A stretch of 64,000 bases of DNA from Methylobacillus sp. MM3 (GTDB taxonomy: Bacteria > Pseudomonadota > Gammaproteobacteria > Burkholderiales > Methylophilaceae): contig NZ_LXTQ01000020.1 of assembly GCF_001645185.1 (NCBI RefSeq), positions 186,001 to 250,000 on the forward strand. The letters run 5' to 3'. Under the pieces are notes generated by a model. It did no database searches. It was not told the DNA's origin and was given only the letters and a program-made list of their open reading frames with translations. Both the position numbers and the translations under genes were made by a program. The stretch's first letter is position 1. The number at the start of each line of letters is the position of its first letter. This document shows, one piece after another, positions 56,775-64,000 of this stretch.

Positions 56775-57841
56775 AGCTTTTCAGCCGTTATCTTTTTCAG
56801 GAAATCGTCTACAGCGTTGTGCTGATGATGGTGGCGCTGCTCGCGCTGTTCGCATTCTTCGACCTGATCCAGGAGTTGGAAAGTCTGGGCAAGGGCACGT
56901 ACGGGCTCGGGCAGATTCTGCTGTTCGTGCTGCTGAGCATTCCCGGTCATGTGTATGAAGTGGTTCCGGTGGCCGTGCTGATCGGCACCATGTATGCGCT
57001 AGCGCAATTCGGGCGCAATTCGGAACTGGTGGTGCTGCGCACGAGCGGCATCTCGATGCTGCAACTCGCGCGCCCGCTGGTCGCCGTGGGGTTGCTGTTC
57101 GCGGGGGTGACGTTTCTCGGCGGGGAGTTGATCGCGCCTTTGAGTGAAAAGTCCGCCCAGCGCATGCGCATCATGGCGACCGACTCTGTCGTGGCGCAGG
57201 ATTTTCGTTCCGGCATGTGGGTCAAGGACGGCAATAGCTTTATCAATATTCAGGATGTCCTGCCGGATGCCGGGCTGCTGAATGTGCATATTTACGAATT
57301 CGATCAGGATTTTCATCTGCGCACGATCAGCAATGCCAAGACCGCCAATTATGTGGGCGGCCACTGGAATCTGCACGAAGTTACGCAAACCGGCTTTGCC
57401 GACAAGAGCATACGCTCCCAATATTATGACAAAGCCAAATGGCAATCGGTGATCCAGCCTGAGTTGCTGAGCGTGTTGTTGGTGGTGCCGGAGAAGATGT
57501 CCGCCTGGAACCTGTATTTCTACATCCAGCATCTAAGCCAGAATCACCAGAAGACGACCCGTCATCAGATCGCCTTGTGGTCGAAGATGGTGTATCCGGT
57601 GGCATGCATTGTGATGGTGGTGCTGGCGCTTCCGTTCGGTTTCCTGCAGCAACGCGCGGGGGGCATTAGCGCCAAAATCTCCATGGGCATCATGCTGGGC
57701 ATCAGCTATCAGGTGCTTAACCGGCTATTTGTGCATCTCGGCTTGCTGAACGATTGGCCGCCGTCTGTCAGTGCCACGGTGCCAACCCTGCTTTTCCTGG
57801 TCGCAGGAGTGGGGATGCTGTTATGGAATGAGCGGCGTTAA
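56771..57841 (+). CDS. lptG: LPS export permease LptG
   Basis: LptG is the partner of LptF in the LptB2FG ABC exporter. The 356 residues repeat the six-helix plus periplasmic-domain layout. VVPVAVLIGTMYALAQFG (about 61-78) contains the coupling region after helix 2, and SVSATVPTLLFLVAGVGML closes the protein (split here as SVSATVPTLLF). It is convergent with the RDD gene four bases on. Confidence 0.93.
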   Translation: MKLFSRYLFQEIVYSVVLMMVALLALFAFFDLIQELESLGKGTYGLGQILLFVLLSIPGHVYEVVPVAVLIGTMYALAQFGRNSELVVLRTSGISMLQLARPLVAVGLLFAGVTFLGGELIAPLSEKSAQRMRIMATDSVVAQDFRSGMWVKDGNSFINIQDVLPDAGLLNVHIYEFDQDFHLRTISNAKTANYVGGHWNLHEVTQTGFADKSIRSQYYDKAKWQSVIQPELLSVLLVVPEKMSAWNLYFYIQHLSQNHQKTTRHQIALWSKMVYPVACIVMVVLALPFGFLQQRAGGISAKISMGIMLGISYQVLNRLFVHLGLLNDWPPSVSATVPTLLFLVAGVGMLLWNERR

Positions 57842-57845
57842 GAGC

Positions 57846-58253
57846 CTATTTCAGTAATACCAGCCGTGTTCCGGCTATCCGGTCGTGCAGGAACTGGCCA
57901 TCCTTATCCAGCAGTGCCCACCAGAAGCCTATCCCGCCCGCCAACAGGCCGGCAATAGCCAGAAACAGGCGCTGCAAGGCTTGAAAGAAAGTGAGCGGCG
58001 CACCGCTTTTTGTCAGCACCCGAATGCGCCAGGTTTTCATGGCCAGTGTTTGCCCGCCATGTGTCCAGCACCAGAGAAAATACCCGGAAATCGTCAGCAG
58101 GGAAGCGCCTTGAAGGAGCCAGCGGACAAAGCCGTGCGTTGCGTTGTCGAAAGCCGAGGTTACGAGGGCCGATGCCAGCATCCACAAGGCGATGACGGTC
58201 AGCGATTCATATAGCACGCCGCCGAGCCGGCGCAGGAATCCGGGCGTTTCCAA
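57846..58253 (-). CDS. RDD family membrane protein
   Basis: The 135-residue protein has three or four membrane helices and the RDD signature: Arg in FLRRLGGVLYE (about 5-15), an Asp-equivalent region, and LLDKDGQFLHDRIAGT (about 113-128) near the end. RDD family roles are varied and mostly unknown. It ends the four-gene run led by an ECF-like sigma factor, three bases after the DUF3106 gene. Confidence 0.8.
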   Translation of the reverse strand: METPGFLRRLGGVLYESLTVIALWMLASALVTSAFDNATHGFVRWLLQGASLLTISGYFLWCWTHGGQTLAMKTWRIRVLTKSGAPLTFFQALQRLFLAIAGLLAGGIGFWWALLDKDGQFLHDRIAGTRLVLLK

Positions 58254-58256
58254 ACG

Positions 58257-58697
58257 CTAATTGCCGAAATCGTCTTCGGGAGCGGGTTCCGGGCGGTTAT
58301 TGCGGAGTTTCTGACGCTCGGTTTCAGGCAGGCGCTGGTATTCGCGCCACTTTTTCCGCAACTCATCCTGCTTTTCCTGGGGCAGGGATTCAAACTGCTG
58401 ATATTTCTTGCGGGCGTTTTCACGTTCGTACGGCGTCATGCGGCTCCAGTTGTCGAGCCGCTGCTGGACGCGCTGCTGTTGCTGCGGATTCATTTTTGGG
58501 TAGTCGCGTGCGATATCGAGCATGCGCTCGCGCTGCCAGGGGCGCAAGGCGTCCCATTCTTCGGCCAGAGGCGACAATACCTGTTTCTGATCTTCGCTCA
58601 GTTGCGCCCAGTTCGGATCGCCTCCCTGTGCGGCATGCGCTTGTACCGCCCACAAGGCGGCAATCGCTATTAGCGCCGCGAGGTATTTTCTAACCAT
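58257..58697 (-). CDS. DUF3106 domain protein, exported
   Basis: A signal peptide (about 1-22) precedes a helical, Gln/Arg/Trp-rich domain with repeats of the form W-x4-P-x-Q-Q, as in MNPQQQQRVQQRL and PQEKQDELRKKWREYQRLP. The layout recalls CpxP/Spy-type periplasmic helical proteins, but relation is unproved. It overlaps the DUF3619 gene by 28 bases. Function is unknown. Confidence 0.82.
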   Translation of the reverse strand: MVRKYLAALIAIAALWAVQAHAAQGGDPNWAQLSEDQKQVLSPLAEEWDALRPWQRERMLDIARDYPKMNPQQQQRVQQRLDNWSRMTPYERENARKKYQQFESLPQEKQDELRKKWREYQRLPETERQKLRNNRPEPAPEDDFGN

Positions 58698-59053
58698 GCA
58701 TCAAACCCCTTGTCCACATAAGCTTCGGGCGGCAGGTCGGAAGCGAGCAGCAATGCGTCCGCTTCAACCGGCTCCGAATAATTTTGTTGCAAGACGACCA
58801 GCACCAGGAGTGCCGCCGAAATCACGAGCGCCGTGGGCATCCAGGCATGATGCCCATGCAAATGTTCGCTGATATAGCGGCCCACGCCGGCGAGATTGGT
58901 TTCCGCGTGGGCGACATAGGCAGGCTGAGCCATCGCGGCGACCGCTTTGCGTCGAGCCGCAAGCAATCTTTCGGAGGTCTGCTGATCCAGCTCCGATACG
59001 CCATAATTCAATACGTCGACAATTTTCTTTGCTGTGTCCTGTTCGCGCGTCAT
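58670..59053 (-). CDS. DUF3619 membrane protein, possible anti-sigma factor
   Basis: The 127 residues have a cytosolic helical N-terminus (TREQDTAKKIVDVLNYG), one membrane helix (about 71-89, TALVISAALLVLVVL) and a short periplasmic tail. This topology, with a start that overlaps the sigma-factor stop by an ATGA, fits a membrane anti-sigma factor. That role is inferred from position. No zinc-binding HxxxCxxC motif is present. Confidence 0.78.
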   Translation of the reverse strand: MTREQDTAKKIVDVLNYGVSELDQQTSERLLAARRKAVAAMAQPAYVAHAETNLAGVGRYISEHLHGHHAWMPTALVISAALLVLVVLQQNYSEPVEADALLLASDLPPEAYVDKGFDAWLENTSRR

Positions 59054-59613
59054 AGCCGTATTCCTTTCTTCCCGAGCACCGCCGCCAATGCATGCACTGC
59101 CCGTGAGCAATGCGTCTTGACGCTACCCTCGGAACATCCCATTATTTTTGCCGTTTCCGCTACATCCATATCTTCCCAGTAACGCAACACAAAGGCTTCG
59201 CGTTGACGGCCTGGCAGTTTTTGTAAGGCGCTTTCGATTATAGCAAGCGTTTGGGCGCGCTCCACCTGCTTCTGCGGGTCGTCGGCACCCTCGTCTTCGA
59301 TCGAGCTCAGGGTTTCTAGCGGATCGCGGTCATCTTCGTCATCGCCGGATGAAAATGAAGAAAACAAGGTAGTCCAGAGATTGCGGACCTTCTGGCGGCG
59401 GAAATGATCGCGAATGGTATTTTGCAAAATCCGCTGAAACAGCATCGGAAACTCATCCGCAGGCCGTTGCGCATACTTTTCCGCCAGCTTGAGCATGGAA
59501 TCCTGCACGATATCGAGCGCCATGTGGTCGTTGCGGACTGCATATACGGCCTGTTTGTAGGCGCGCCGCTCGACCTCTGAAAGAAAATCGGATAATTCCT
59601 GAGAGTTGGCCAT
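59050..59613 (-). CDS. RNA polymerase sigma factor, ECF (RpoE-like) family
   Basis: The 187 residues have a sigma-2 region (about 20-85, with ALDIVQDSMLKLAEKY) and a sigma-4 region (about 125-180, with LPGRQREAFVLRYWEDMD and GCSEGSVKTHCSRAVHAL). An acidic linker joins them. The linked DUF3619, DUF3106 and RDD genes suggest an envelope-stress type regulon. The target promoters and signal are not known. Confidence 0.88.
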   Translation of the reverse strand: MANSQELSDFLSEVERRAYKQAVYAVRNDHMALDIVQDSMLKLAEKYAQRPADEFPMLFQRILQNTIRDHFRRQKVRNLWTTLFSSFSSGDDEDDRDPLETLSSIEDEGADDPQKQVERAQTLAIIESALQKLPGRQREAFVLRYWEDMDVAETAKIMGCSEGSVKTHCSRAVHALAAVLGKKGIRL

Positions 59614-59730
59614 TCTTTTGAGAAACTGGAAGGACAGTCTTGGTCCCTGTTCCGCCGAGTATAACAGGTTGATTTTTGTTGCGTGACTGGCTTTTCGTTA
59701 CAATCGGCCTTTCACCTCGGGAGCCTCACC

Positions 59731-59958
59731 ATGTTGGGTAAATTACTGTTACTGGCTCTGGCCATCTGGATGGTTCTGCTGCTGCTCAAGCAATACCGTC
59801 GCGGCATCGGCACAAGGCCGCGGCAGTCGGGAAAGTTCGAGTCGCAAGACATGGTTTCCTGCAAGGAGTGTGGCGTACATCTCCCCAAGAACGAAAGCAT
59901 CCTGAAAAAAGGCGCCTATTTTTGCTGCAAGGAACACAGCGATAAAGCGGAGCAATGA
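59731..59958 (+). CDS. Small PP0621-like Cys-rich membrane protein
   Basis: The 75-residue protein has one N-terminal membrane helix (about 3-20) and a Cys cluster: CKEC (about 46-49) and YFCCKEH (about 65-71). These could form a zinc knuckle. It overlaps pilS by an ATGA, so the two are made together. The family has no known function. The ATG at 59731 follows GGGAGCC; 16 earlier in-frame residues are left out. Confidence 0.82.
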   Translation: MLGKLLLLALAIWMVLLLLKQYRRGIGTRPRQSGKFESQDMVSCKECGVHLPKNESILKKGAYFCCKEHSDKAEQ

Positions 59959-61556
59959 AGCTACCCGTCCTCGTTGCCGAGCCGCCTTTGCCGCATTCCG
60001 ACGCCTACTGGCGAACGATGCGCTACTTCGGCTTTTACCGGCTGATCATTGCCGTTCTGCTTTTTGGCACCTATTTTCTGCTTGGTGAGCGCGATTGGTG
60101 GCGTGACTACGACAGCCCTTTCTACCTGAATTCGGCGTTCAGCTATGCCGGCTTTGCCGTGCTGATGAGTGTATTGGCAGCCGTCCGCTGGCCGCGTTTC
60201 AATCGGCAACTGACTTTGCAGGCCATGGGCGATATTCTGTTCATCGTCTTGCTGATGCATGTCAGCGGAGGGGTGAAGAGCGGCCTCGGATTGCTGCTGG
60301 TGGTGGCGATTGCCGGTGCGAGCCTGATCAGCCAGGGACGGCTTGCGTTGTTCTATGCGGCCGTGGCCAGTATTGCCCTGTTGCTGGAGCAAAGCTGGCG
60401 GATGCTGACCGGGAGCGAGAGCTTCGGCGATTACAGTCACGCGGTGATGCTGGGGCTAAGCTGTTTTGCAACGGCATGGCTGGCGCACACCTTTGCCAAG
60501 CGCACCCAGCAGAGCGAGGAGCTTGCTTCGCAGCGCGGCATCGACCTGGAAAACCTGGCGCAAATCAACCAGTTGGTCATTCGCGACATGCAGGATGGGG
60601 TGATGGTGGTCGATCAGGATTTGCGTCTCCGTCATCACAATTTGCGCGTTGAGAGCCTGCTGGGCGTCAGCGCCGGCAACTGGAAGGAGTCATCGCTGGA
60701 TACCTTTGCGCCGGGTATCGCGCAGCTATACTCGGAATGGGCGCGCGGCAACGCGGCCGGCGACCAGAAATTCTCGGCCAATGGCAAGGAGCTGTCGTTG
60801 CGTTTTTTGCCGGTCGGCGCCGACCGCAAGCGCGGCGCCGTGATATTCATTGAGGACTGGAGCCGCGTGCAGGAGCAGGCGCGCCAGCTTAAACTCGCGG
60901 CGCTCGGCCGTTTGACGGCCAATATCGCACATGAAATCCGCAATCCGCTGAGCGCAATCAGCCACGCAAACCAGCTGTTGCAGGAGGAGGAAAACGCCGA
61001 CCCCACCTACCTTCGCCTGCTGCAGATCATCGACGACAATGTGCATCGGCTGGATCACATGGTGAAGGACGTGCTGCAGTTGAGCAGGCGCGACCGTAGC
61101 CGCCAGGAAACCATCAGCCTGGGAGATTTTCTGGATGAGTTCCATGAGCATTTTTGCCGAATCGAAAAGATCCCGCCGGAATGTTTTGCAATCGAATCCG
61201 AAAGCGGCGAATTGGCCACGCTGTTCGATCGCCACCATTTGCACCAAATATTATGGAATCTTTGCCGCAACGGCTGGCGTCATGGACAAAAGCAGGCCGG
61301 CAGCCTGAAAGTGCGCTTGCGCGAAGGGGTGCGCCCATCGCGGCTGGAACTTGAAGTGTCGGACGACGGCGACGGCTTGTCGCCGGAAGCTCGGGCGCAC
61401 CTGTTCGAGCCGTTTTTTACCACCGAAGCCAGCGGTACCGGCCTCGGCCTCTATGTGGCGCGAGAACTATGCGAGGCCAACGGTGCGATGCTGGATTATG
61501 TAGAATCTCGGGTCGGAGCGCGATTTATTATCTATTTGAAGAGACAACATGCCTGA
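59955..61556 (+). CDS. pilS: Sensor histidine kinase PilS
   Basis: PilS controls pilin transcription through PilR. The 533 residues have six membrane helices in the first 180 residues, a PAS-like domain (about 200-300), HisKA with His326 in AHEIRNPLSAISHA and a HATPase domain with DDGDGL and GTGLGLYVA. The size and topology fit PilS of Pseudomonas. It overlaps pilR by eight bases. pilA is not in this window. Confidence 0.92.
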   Translation: MKLPVLVAEPPLPHSDAYWRTMRYFGFYRLIIAVLLFGTYFLLGERDWWRDYDSPFYLNSAFSYAGFAVLMSVLAAVRWPRFNRQLTLQAMGDILFIVLLMHVSGGVKSGLGLLLVVAIAGASLISQGRLALFYAAVASIALLLEQSWRMLTGSESFGDYSHAVMLGLSCFATAWLAHTFAKRTQQSEELASQRGIDLENLAQINQLVIRDMQDGVMVVDQDLRLRHHNLRVESLLGVSAGNWKESSLDTFAPGIAQLYSEWARGNAAGDQKFSANGKELSLRFLPVGADRKRGAVIFIEDWSRVQEQARQLKLAALGRLTANIAHEIRNPLSAISHANQLLQEEENADPTYLRLLQIIDDNVHRLDHMVKDVLQLSRRDRSRQETISLGDFLDEFHEHFCRIEKIPPECFAIESESGELATLFDRHHLHQILWNLCRNGWRHGQKQAGSLKVRLREGVRPSRLELEVSDDGDGLSPEARAHLFEPFFTTEASGTGLGLYVARELCEANGAMLDYVESRVGARFIIYLKRQHA

Positions 61557-62901
61557 TTTCCCCGCAACGGCCTCTTGCCTGGTCGTAGACGACGAAGCCG
61601 ATATCCGCGAGCTGCTGGTGCTGACGCTCGAACGGATGGGGCTGTCCGTCGAATGCGCGTCGGATGTTGCCGAAGCGCAGCGGAAGCTGGAGCAGCGGGA
61701 GTTCGCGCTCTGTCTCACCGACATGCGCCTGCCGGATGGCGACGGTCTGGAGTTGATGCGTCACATTTTCCAGCACCGGCCGGGCATGCCGGTCGCCGTC
61801 ATCACCGCTTACGGCAGCGCGGAAAACGCGGTCGCCGCGCTCAAGGCAGGCGCGTTCGATTATCTTTCCAAGCCCATTTCGCTCAAGCAGTTGCGGCCGT
61901 TGGTGCAGTCGGCGCTCAAGCTGTCGGAGCGTGCCGAACCCAGAACGGCCGGGCTTGCCCTGATCGGCGACTCCGCGCCTATCCGGCAGGCGCGCCAAAT
62001 GATAGACAAGCTGGCGCGCAGCCAGGCACCCGTTTACATCAGCGGTGAATCCGGCAGCGGCAAGGAACTCGCGGCGCGGCTGATTCACGCCAATAGCGTG
62101 CGGTGCGAAGGGCCTTTCGTGCCGGTGAATTGCGGCGCAATTCCCGAGAATCTCATGGAAAGCGAGTTCTTCGGGTACAAGAAAGGTGCCTTCACCGGCG
62201 CCTTGCAGGACAGGGAAGGTTTCTTTCAGGCCGCCAGCGGCGGGACGTTATTCCTGGACGAAGTCGCCGACCTGCCGTTGCCGATGCAGGTGAAGCTGCT
62301 GCGCGCGATTCAGGAAAAGAAAGTGCGCATGGTCGGCAGTACGCAGGAGGAAAACGTGGATGTGCGCATCATCAGCGCAACGCATCGCAATTTGTCGCAG
62401 ATGATGGAAAACGGCTTGTTCCGGCAGGACTTGTATTACCGGCTCAATGTCATCGAGCTCAGGATGCCGCCGTTGCGGGAGATGGCCGAAGATATCCCGC
62501 AGCTCGCCGCGAACATACTGGAGAAGCATTGTCGGGAACTCGGCACAGCGATCCCCAGGCTTTCCGAACCCGCGGCGATGGCTCTGATCCGGCATGGCTT
62601 TCCCGGCAACGTGCGCGAACTGGAAAATGTGCTCGAGCGGGCCTTGGCCTTGTGCGACGGCAGCGCTATCGAGAGCGGGGATTTGCTATTGGAGGCATCG
62701 GCGTCTCCGGTTGAAGACGTCGAGTTCGCGCACGATGGAGAAATTCCGCTACCGGAGTATCTCGAGAGCATAGAACGGAAAATCATCCTCGATGCCCTCG
62801 AAAAAACCGGCAACAACAAAACGGCCGCAGCCAAATTACTGGGCGTCAGCTTTCGAACCCTGCGTTACCGGCTCGAAAGACTGAATCTCGGCAAGGATTA
62901 A
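61549..62901 (+). CDS. pilR: Sigma-54 dependent response regulator PilR
   Basis: PilR activates sigma-54 transcription of pilin. The 450 residues comprise a receiver (Asp58 in CLTDMRLPDG), an AAA+ domain with GESGSGKE (about 165-172), GAFTGA (about 212-217) and the GTLFLDEVADL Walker B, and a Fis-type helix-turn-helix (NNKTAAAKLLGVSFRTLRYR). No sigma-54 promoter is seen beside pilS, so its targets are elsewhere. Confidence 0.93.
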   Translation: MPDFPATASCLVVDDEADIRELLVLTLERMGLSVECASDVAEAQRKLEQREFALCLTDMRLPDGDGLELMRHIFQHRPGMPVAVITAYGSAENAVAALKAGAFDYLSKPISLKQLRPLVQSALKLSERAEPRTAGLALIGDSAPIRQARQMIDKLARSQAPVYISGESGSGKELAARLIHANSVRCEGPFVPVNCGAIPENLMESEFFGYKKGAFTGALQDREGFFQAASGGTLFLDEVADLPLPMQVKLLRAIQEKKVRMVGSTQEENVDVRIISATHRNLSQMMENGLFRQDLYYRLNVIELRMPPLREMAEDIPQLAANILEKHCRELGTAIPRLSEPAAMALIRHGFPGNVRELENVLERALALCDGSAIESGDLLLEASASPVEDVEFAHDGEIPLPEYLESIERKIILDALEKTGNNKTAAAKLLGVSFRTLRYRLERLNLGKD

Positions 62902-62903
62902 CG

Positions 62904-63905
62904 CTACGAAAGCGCGATAGCCAGGTAAGTCAGGTATAGCCCGCCGTTCACCCATACATGCCACACTTTCAGGTAGCCCTTGCCCGCCATCCAGCGTAAC
63001 CAGAGCGCTGCCAGCAAGGTGATGATGACGCCCGCCAGCACTTCGCTGCGCGGCTCCCACGGCGTCAGCATGATGCCGATGGCCGGCAGCAGCGTGCCCT
63101 GAAATACCATCGCGCCGGTGATGTTGCCGAACGCCAGCGTATCCTTGTGCTTGCGGATCCAGAGGATGCTGTTGACCTTTTCCGGCAGCTCGGTCGCAAT
63201 CGGGATGATCAGCAGCGACAGCAGCAGCGCGGAAATGCCGAGGATCGCAGCGGCCTCTTCGACGCCATTGATGAAACCGTGCGCACCGAAAATCAGCAGC
63301 GCGAGGCCGCCCGCCAGTTGCAGCAGAATGATGATCATGTTGTTGGGCAGGCCGATGCGGCACAGAAACATCGGGTCGTCGGCTTCGGTGGCATGGCCTT
63401 CATGCACCAGCGCCTTGGAGGCGCGCAGCGTGAGCATGATGTAGATGAAATAGATCAGCACCATGCTGAAGCCCAGCGCGGCGCGGACAGCCGTCAGGTG
63501 ATGCGGGATGAACAGGGCCAGCGTGGCGAAGGCAAAAGCGGCCAGGAAAAAATTGAGGTCGCGGATCAGGCCGGTCTTTTCCGGGCGGAATTCGCCATGT
63601 ACACCGCGCTTTTTCAGCACCGCAAATGCCAGCAGCGACAACGACAGGGTAGACAGCATCAGTGGTGCGCCAAGAATTGCGCCGACGCCGATTTCCTCGT
63701 TGACCTGGGTATTGGCCGTGCCCGCCAGCAGCGCCAGCAGAGGCACCATGGTTTCCGGCAGTGCCGTGCCGACCGCGGCGAACAACGAACCGGTGACGCC
63801 TTCGGAAATTTTGAGTTTTTCGCCCAGGTGCTCGAGAGCGTTGGTAAAGATTTCGGCAGCGACTAGAATCACCACCAGCATGACGAATAATTCGAGGAAT
63901 ATCAT
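62904..63905 (-). CDS. CaCA-family sodium/calcium (cation) exchanger-like protein
   Basis: The 333 residues have about ten membrane helices and the two alpha-repeats of cation/calcium exchangers: GTALPETMVP (about 48-57) and ATELPEKVNSI (about 238-248). Each holds the acidic transport residue. The transported ion is not settled by sequence. The start at 63905 (MIFLELFVM) is preferred to 63932. It is convergent with pilR and divergent from the gene entering at 63963. Confidence 0.8.
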   Translation of the reverse strand: MIFLELFVMLVVILVAAEIFTNALEHLGEKLKISEGVTGSLFAAVGTALPETMVPLLALLAGTANTQVNEEIGVGAILGAPLMLSTLSLSLLAFAVLKKRGVHGEFRPEKTGLIRDLNFFLAAFAFATLALFIPHHLTAVRAALGFSMVLIYFIYIMLTLRASKALVHEGHATEADDPMFLCRIGLPNNMIIILLQLAGGLALLIFGAHGFINGVEEAAAILGISALLLSLLIIPIATELPEKVNSILWIRKHKDTLAFGNITGAMVFQGTLLPAIGIMLTPWEPRSEVLAGVIITLLAALWLRWMAGKGYLKVWHVWVNGGLYLTYLAIALS

Positions 63906-63962
63906 GGAAGGCCCTGACAGTTTGATTAGCATGCGATTGTATCGGAATCGGACTTGCCTCGC

Positions 63963-64000
63963 ATGAGCGCGCTGCATGTCGAGGCCGGTGGCGTTGCCCC
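63963..64000 (+). CDS. Start of a + strand gene, cut by the window end
   Basis: An ATG at 63963 opens a frame with no stop up to the edge, giving MSALHVEAGGVAP. Twelve or thirteen residues are too few to identify. The 57-base gap to the divergent exchanger is right for a shared promoter region. The gene is only a possibility. Confidence 0.3.
   Translation, partial: MSALHVEAGGVA

Overview
The window is ordinary, gene-dense chromosome from a Gram-negative betaproteobacterium. The best guess is Nitrosomonadales, near Gallionellaceae/Sideroxydans-type iron or sulfur oxidisers. This rests on family-level gene resemblance, a type IV pilus operon of the pilMNOPQ-aroKB kind, Lpt and Hda genes, an Mg-type HemB, an AspRS that looks non-discriminating, SoxYZ, and several small families common in betaproteobacteria (DUF3106, DUF3619, DUF4124, DUF3108, PP0621-like). 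No 16S rRNA gene is present, so the taxonomy is inference. I see no insertion sequence, prophage, CRISPR array or rRNA operon. One tRNA gene, tRNA-Thr(CGU), is present.

Layout. 0-3.7 kb (+): the end of fabB, then trpG-trpD-trpC-hemB, tightly packed. 3.7-7.5 kb (-): PBP1A, an unknown protein and a YcgR-type PilZ protein. 7.6-15.3 kb (+): pilMNOPQ, aroK, aroB, dgt. A strong terminator and tRNA-Thr follow. 22.3-15.5 kb (-): one long run, fmdB-like, DUF502, aspS, apt, nudB, nadA, an EEP-family phosphatase/nuclease and a ClsB-type cardiolipin synthase. 22.4-28.5 kb: an accessory-looking stress and signalling cluster holding a Cys-hairpin periplasmic protein, CsbD, a lone receiver, a NarL-type regulator, a ferritin-like protein, DUF883, DUF1328, a CHASE3 histidine kinase, an entericidin-like lipoprotein and a class III cyclase. 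28.7-33.5 kb: ssb and a YajR-like MFS transporter, divergent from uvrA. 33.5-35.5 kb (-): a rhodanese, aroE, mtgA. 35.5-40.3 kb (+): nitrogen control, glnA behind two NtrC sites and a sigma-54 promoter, then a DUF4124 protein, ntrB and ntrC. 40.3-44.7 kb: a DnaQ/GIY-YIG fusion nuclease and moaC, divergent from bepA-soxY-soxZ. 44.7-50.6 kb: an unknown gene, hda and a PerM-type permease, divergent from purM, two tandem DUF3108 proteins and an RsmB-like methyltransferase. 50.8-53.3 kb (+): a small channel-like membrane protein, a MarR regulator and a dicarboxylate symporter. 55.6-53.3 kb (-): pepA, holC and an unknown gene, divergent from lptF-lptG. 59.6-57.8 kb (-): an ECF-like sigma factor, DUF3619, DUF3106 and RDD proteins. 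59.7-62.9 kb (+): a small Cys-rich protein, pilS and pilR. The window closes with a CaCA-family cation exchanger (-) and the first codons of a further + strand gene.

Together these genes cover tryptophan, heme, NAD, purine and shikimate synthesis, cell wall and LPS export, the type IV pilus machine with its PilSR regulators, and nitrogen control. The region most likely to reward further work is the 22.4-28.5 kb stress/two-component cluster. The best-resolved regulatory DNA is the glnA promoter. A terminator-like hairpin that contains the start codons of aroK and an AT-rich patch inside pilQ are the clearest oddities at the sequence level. No gap of more than about 240 bases lacks a gene.
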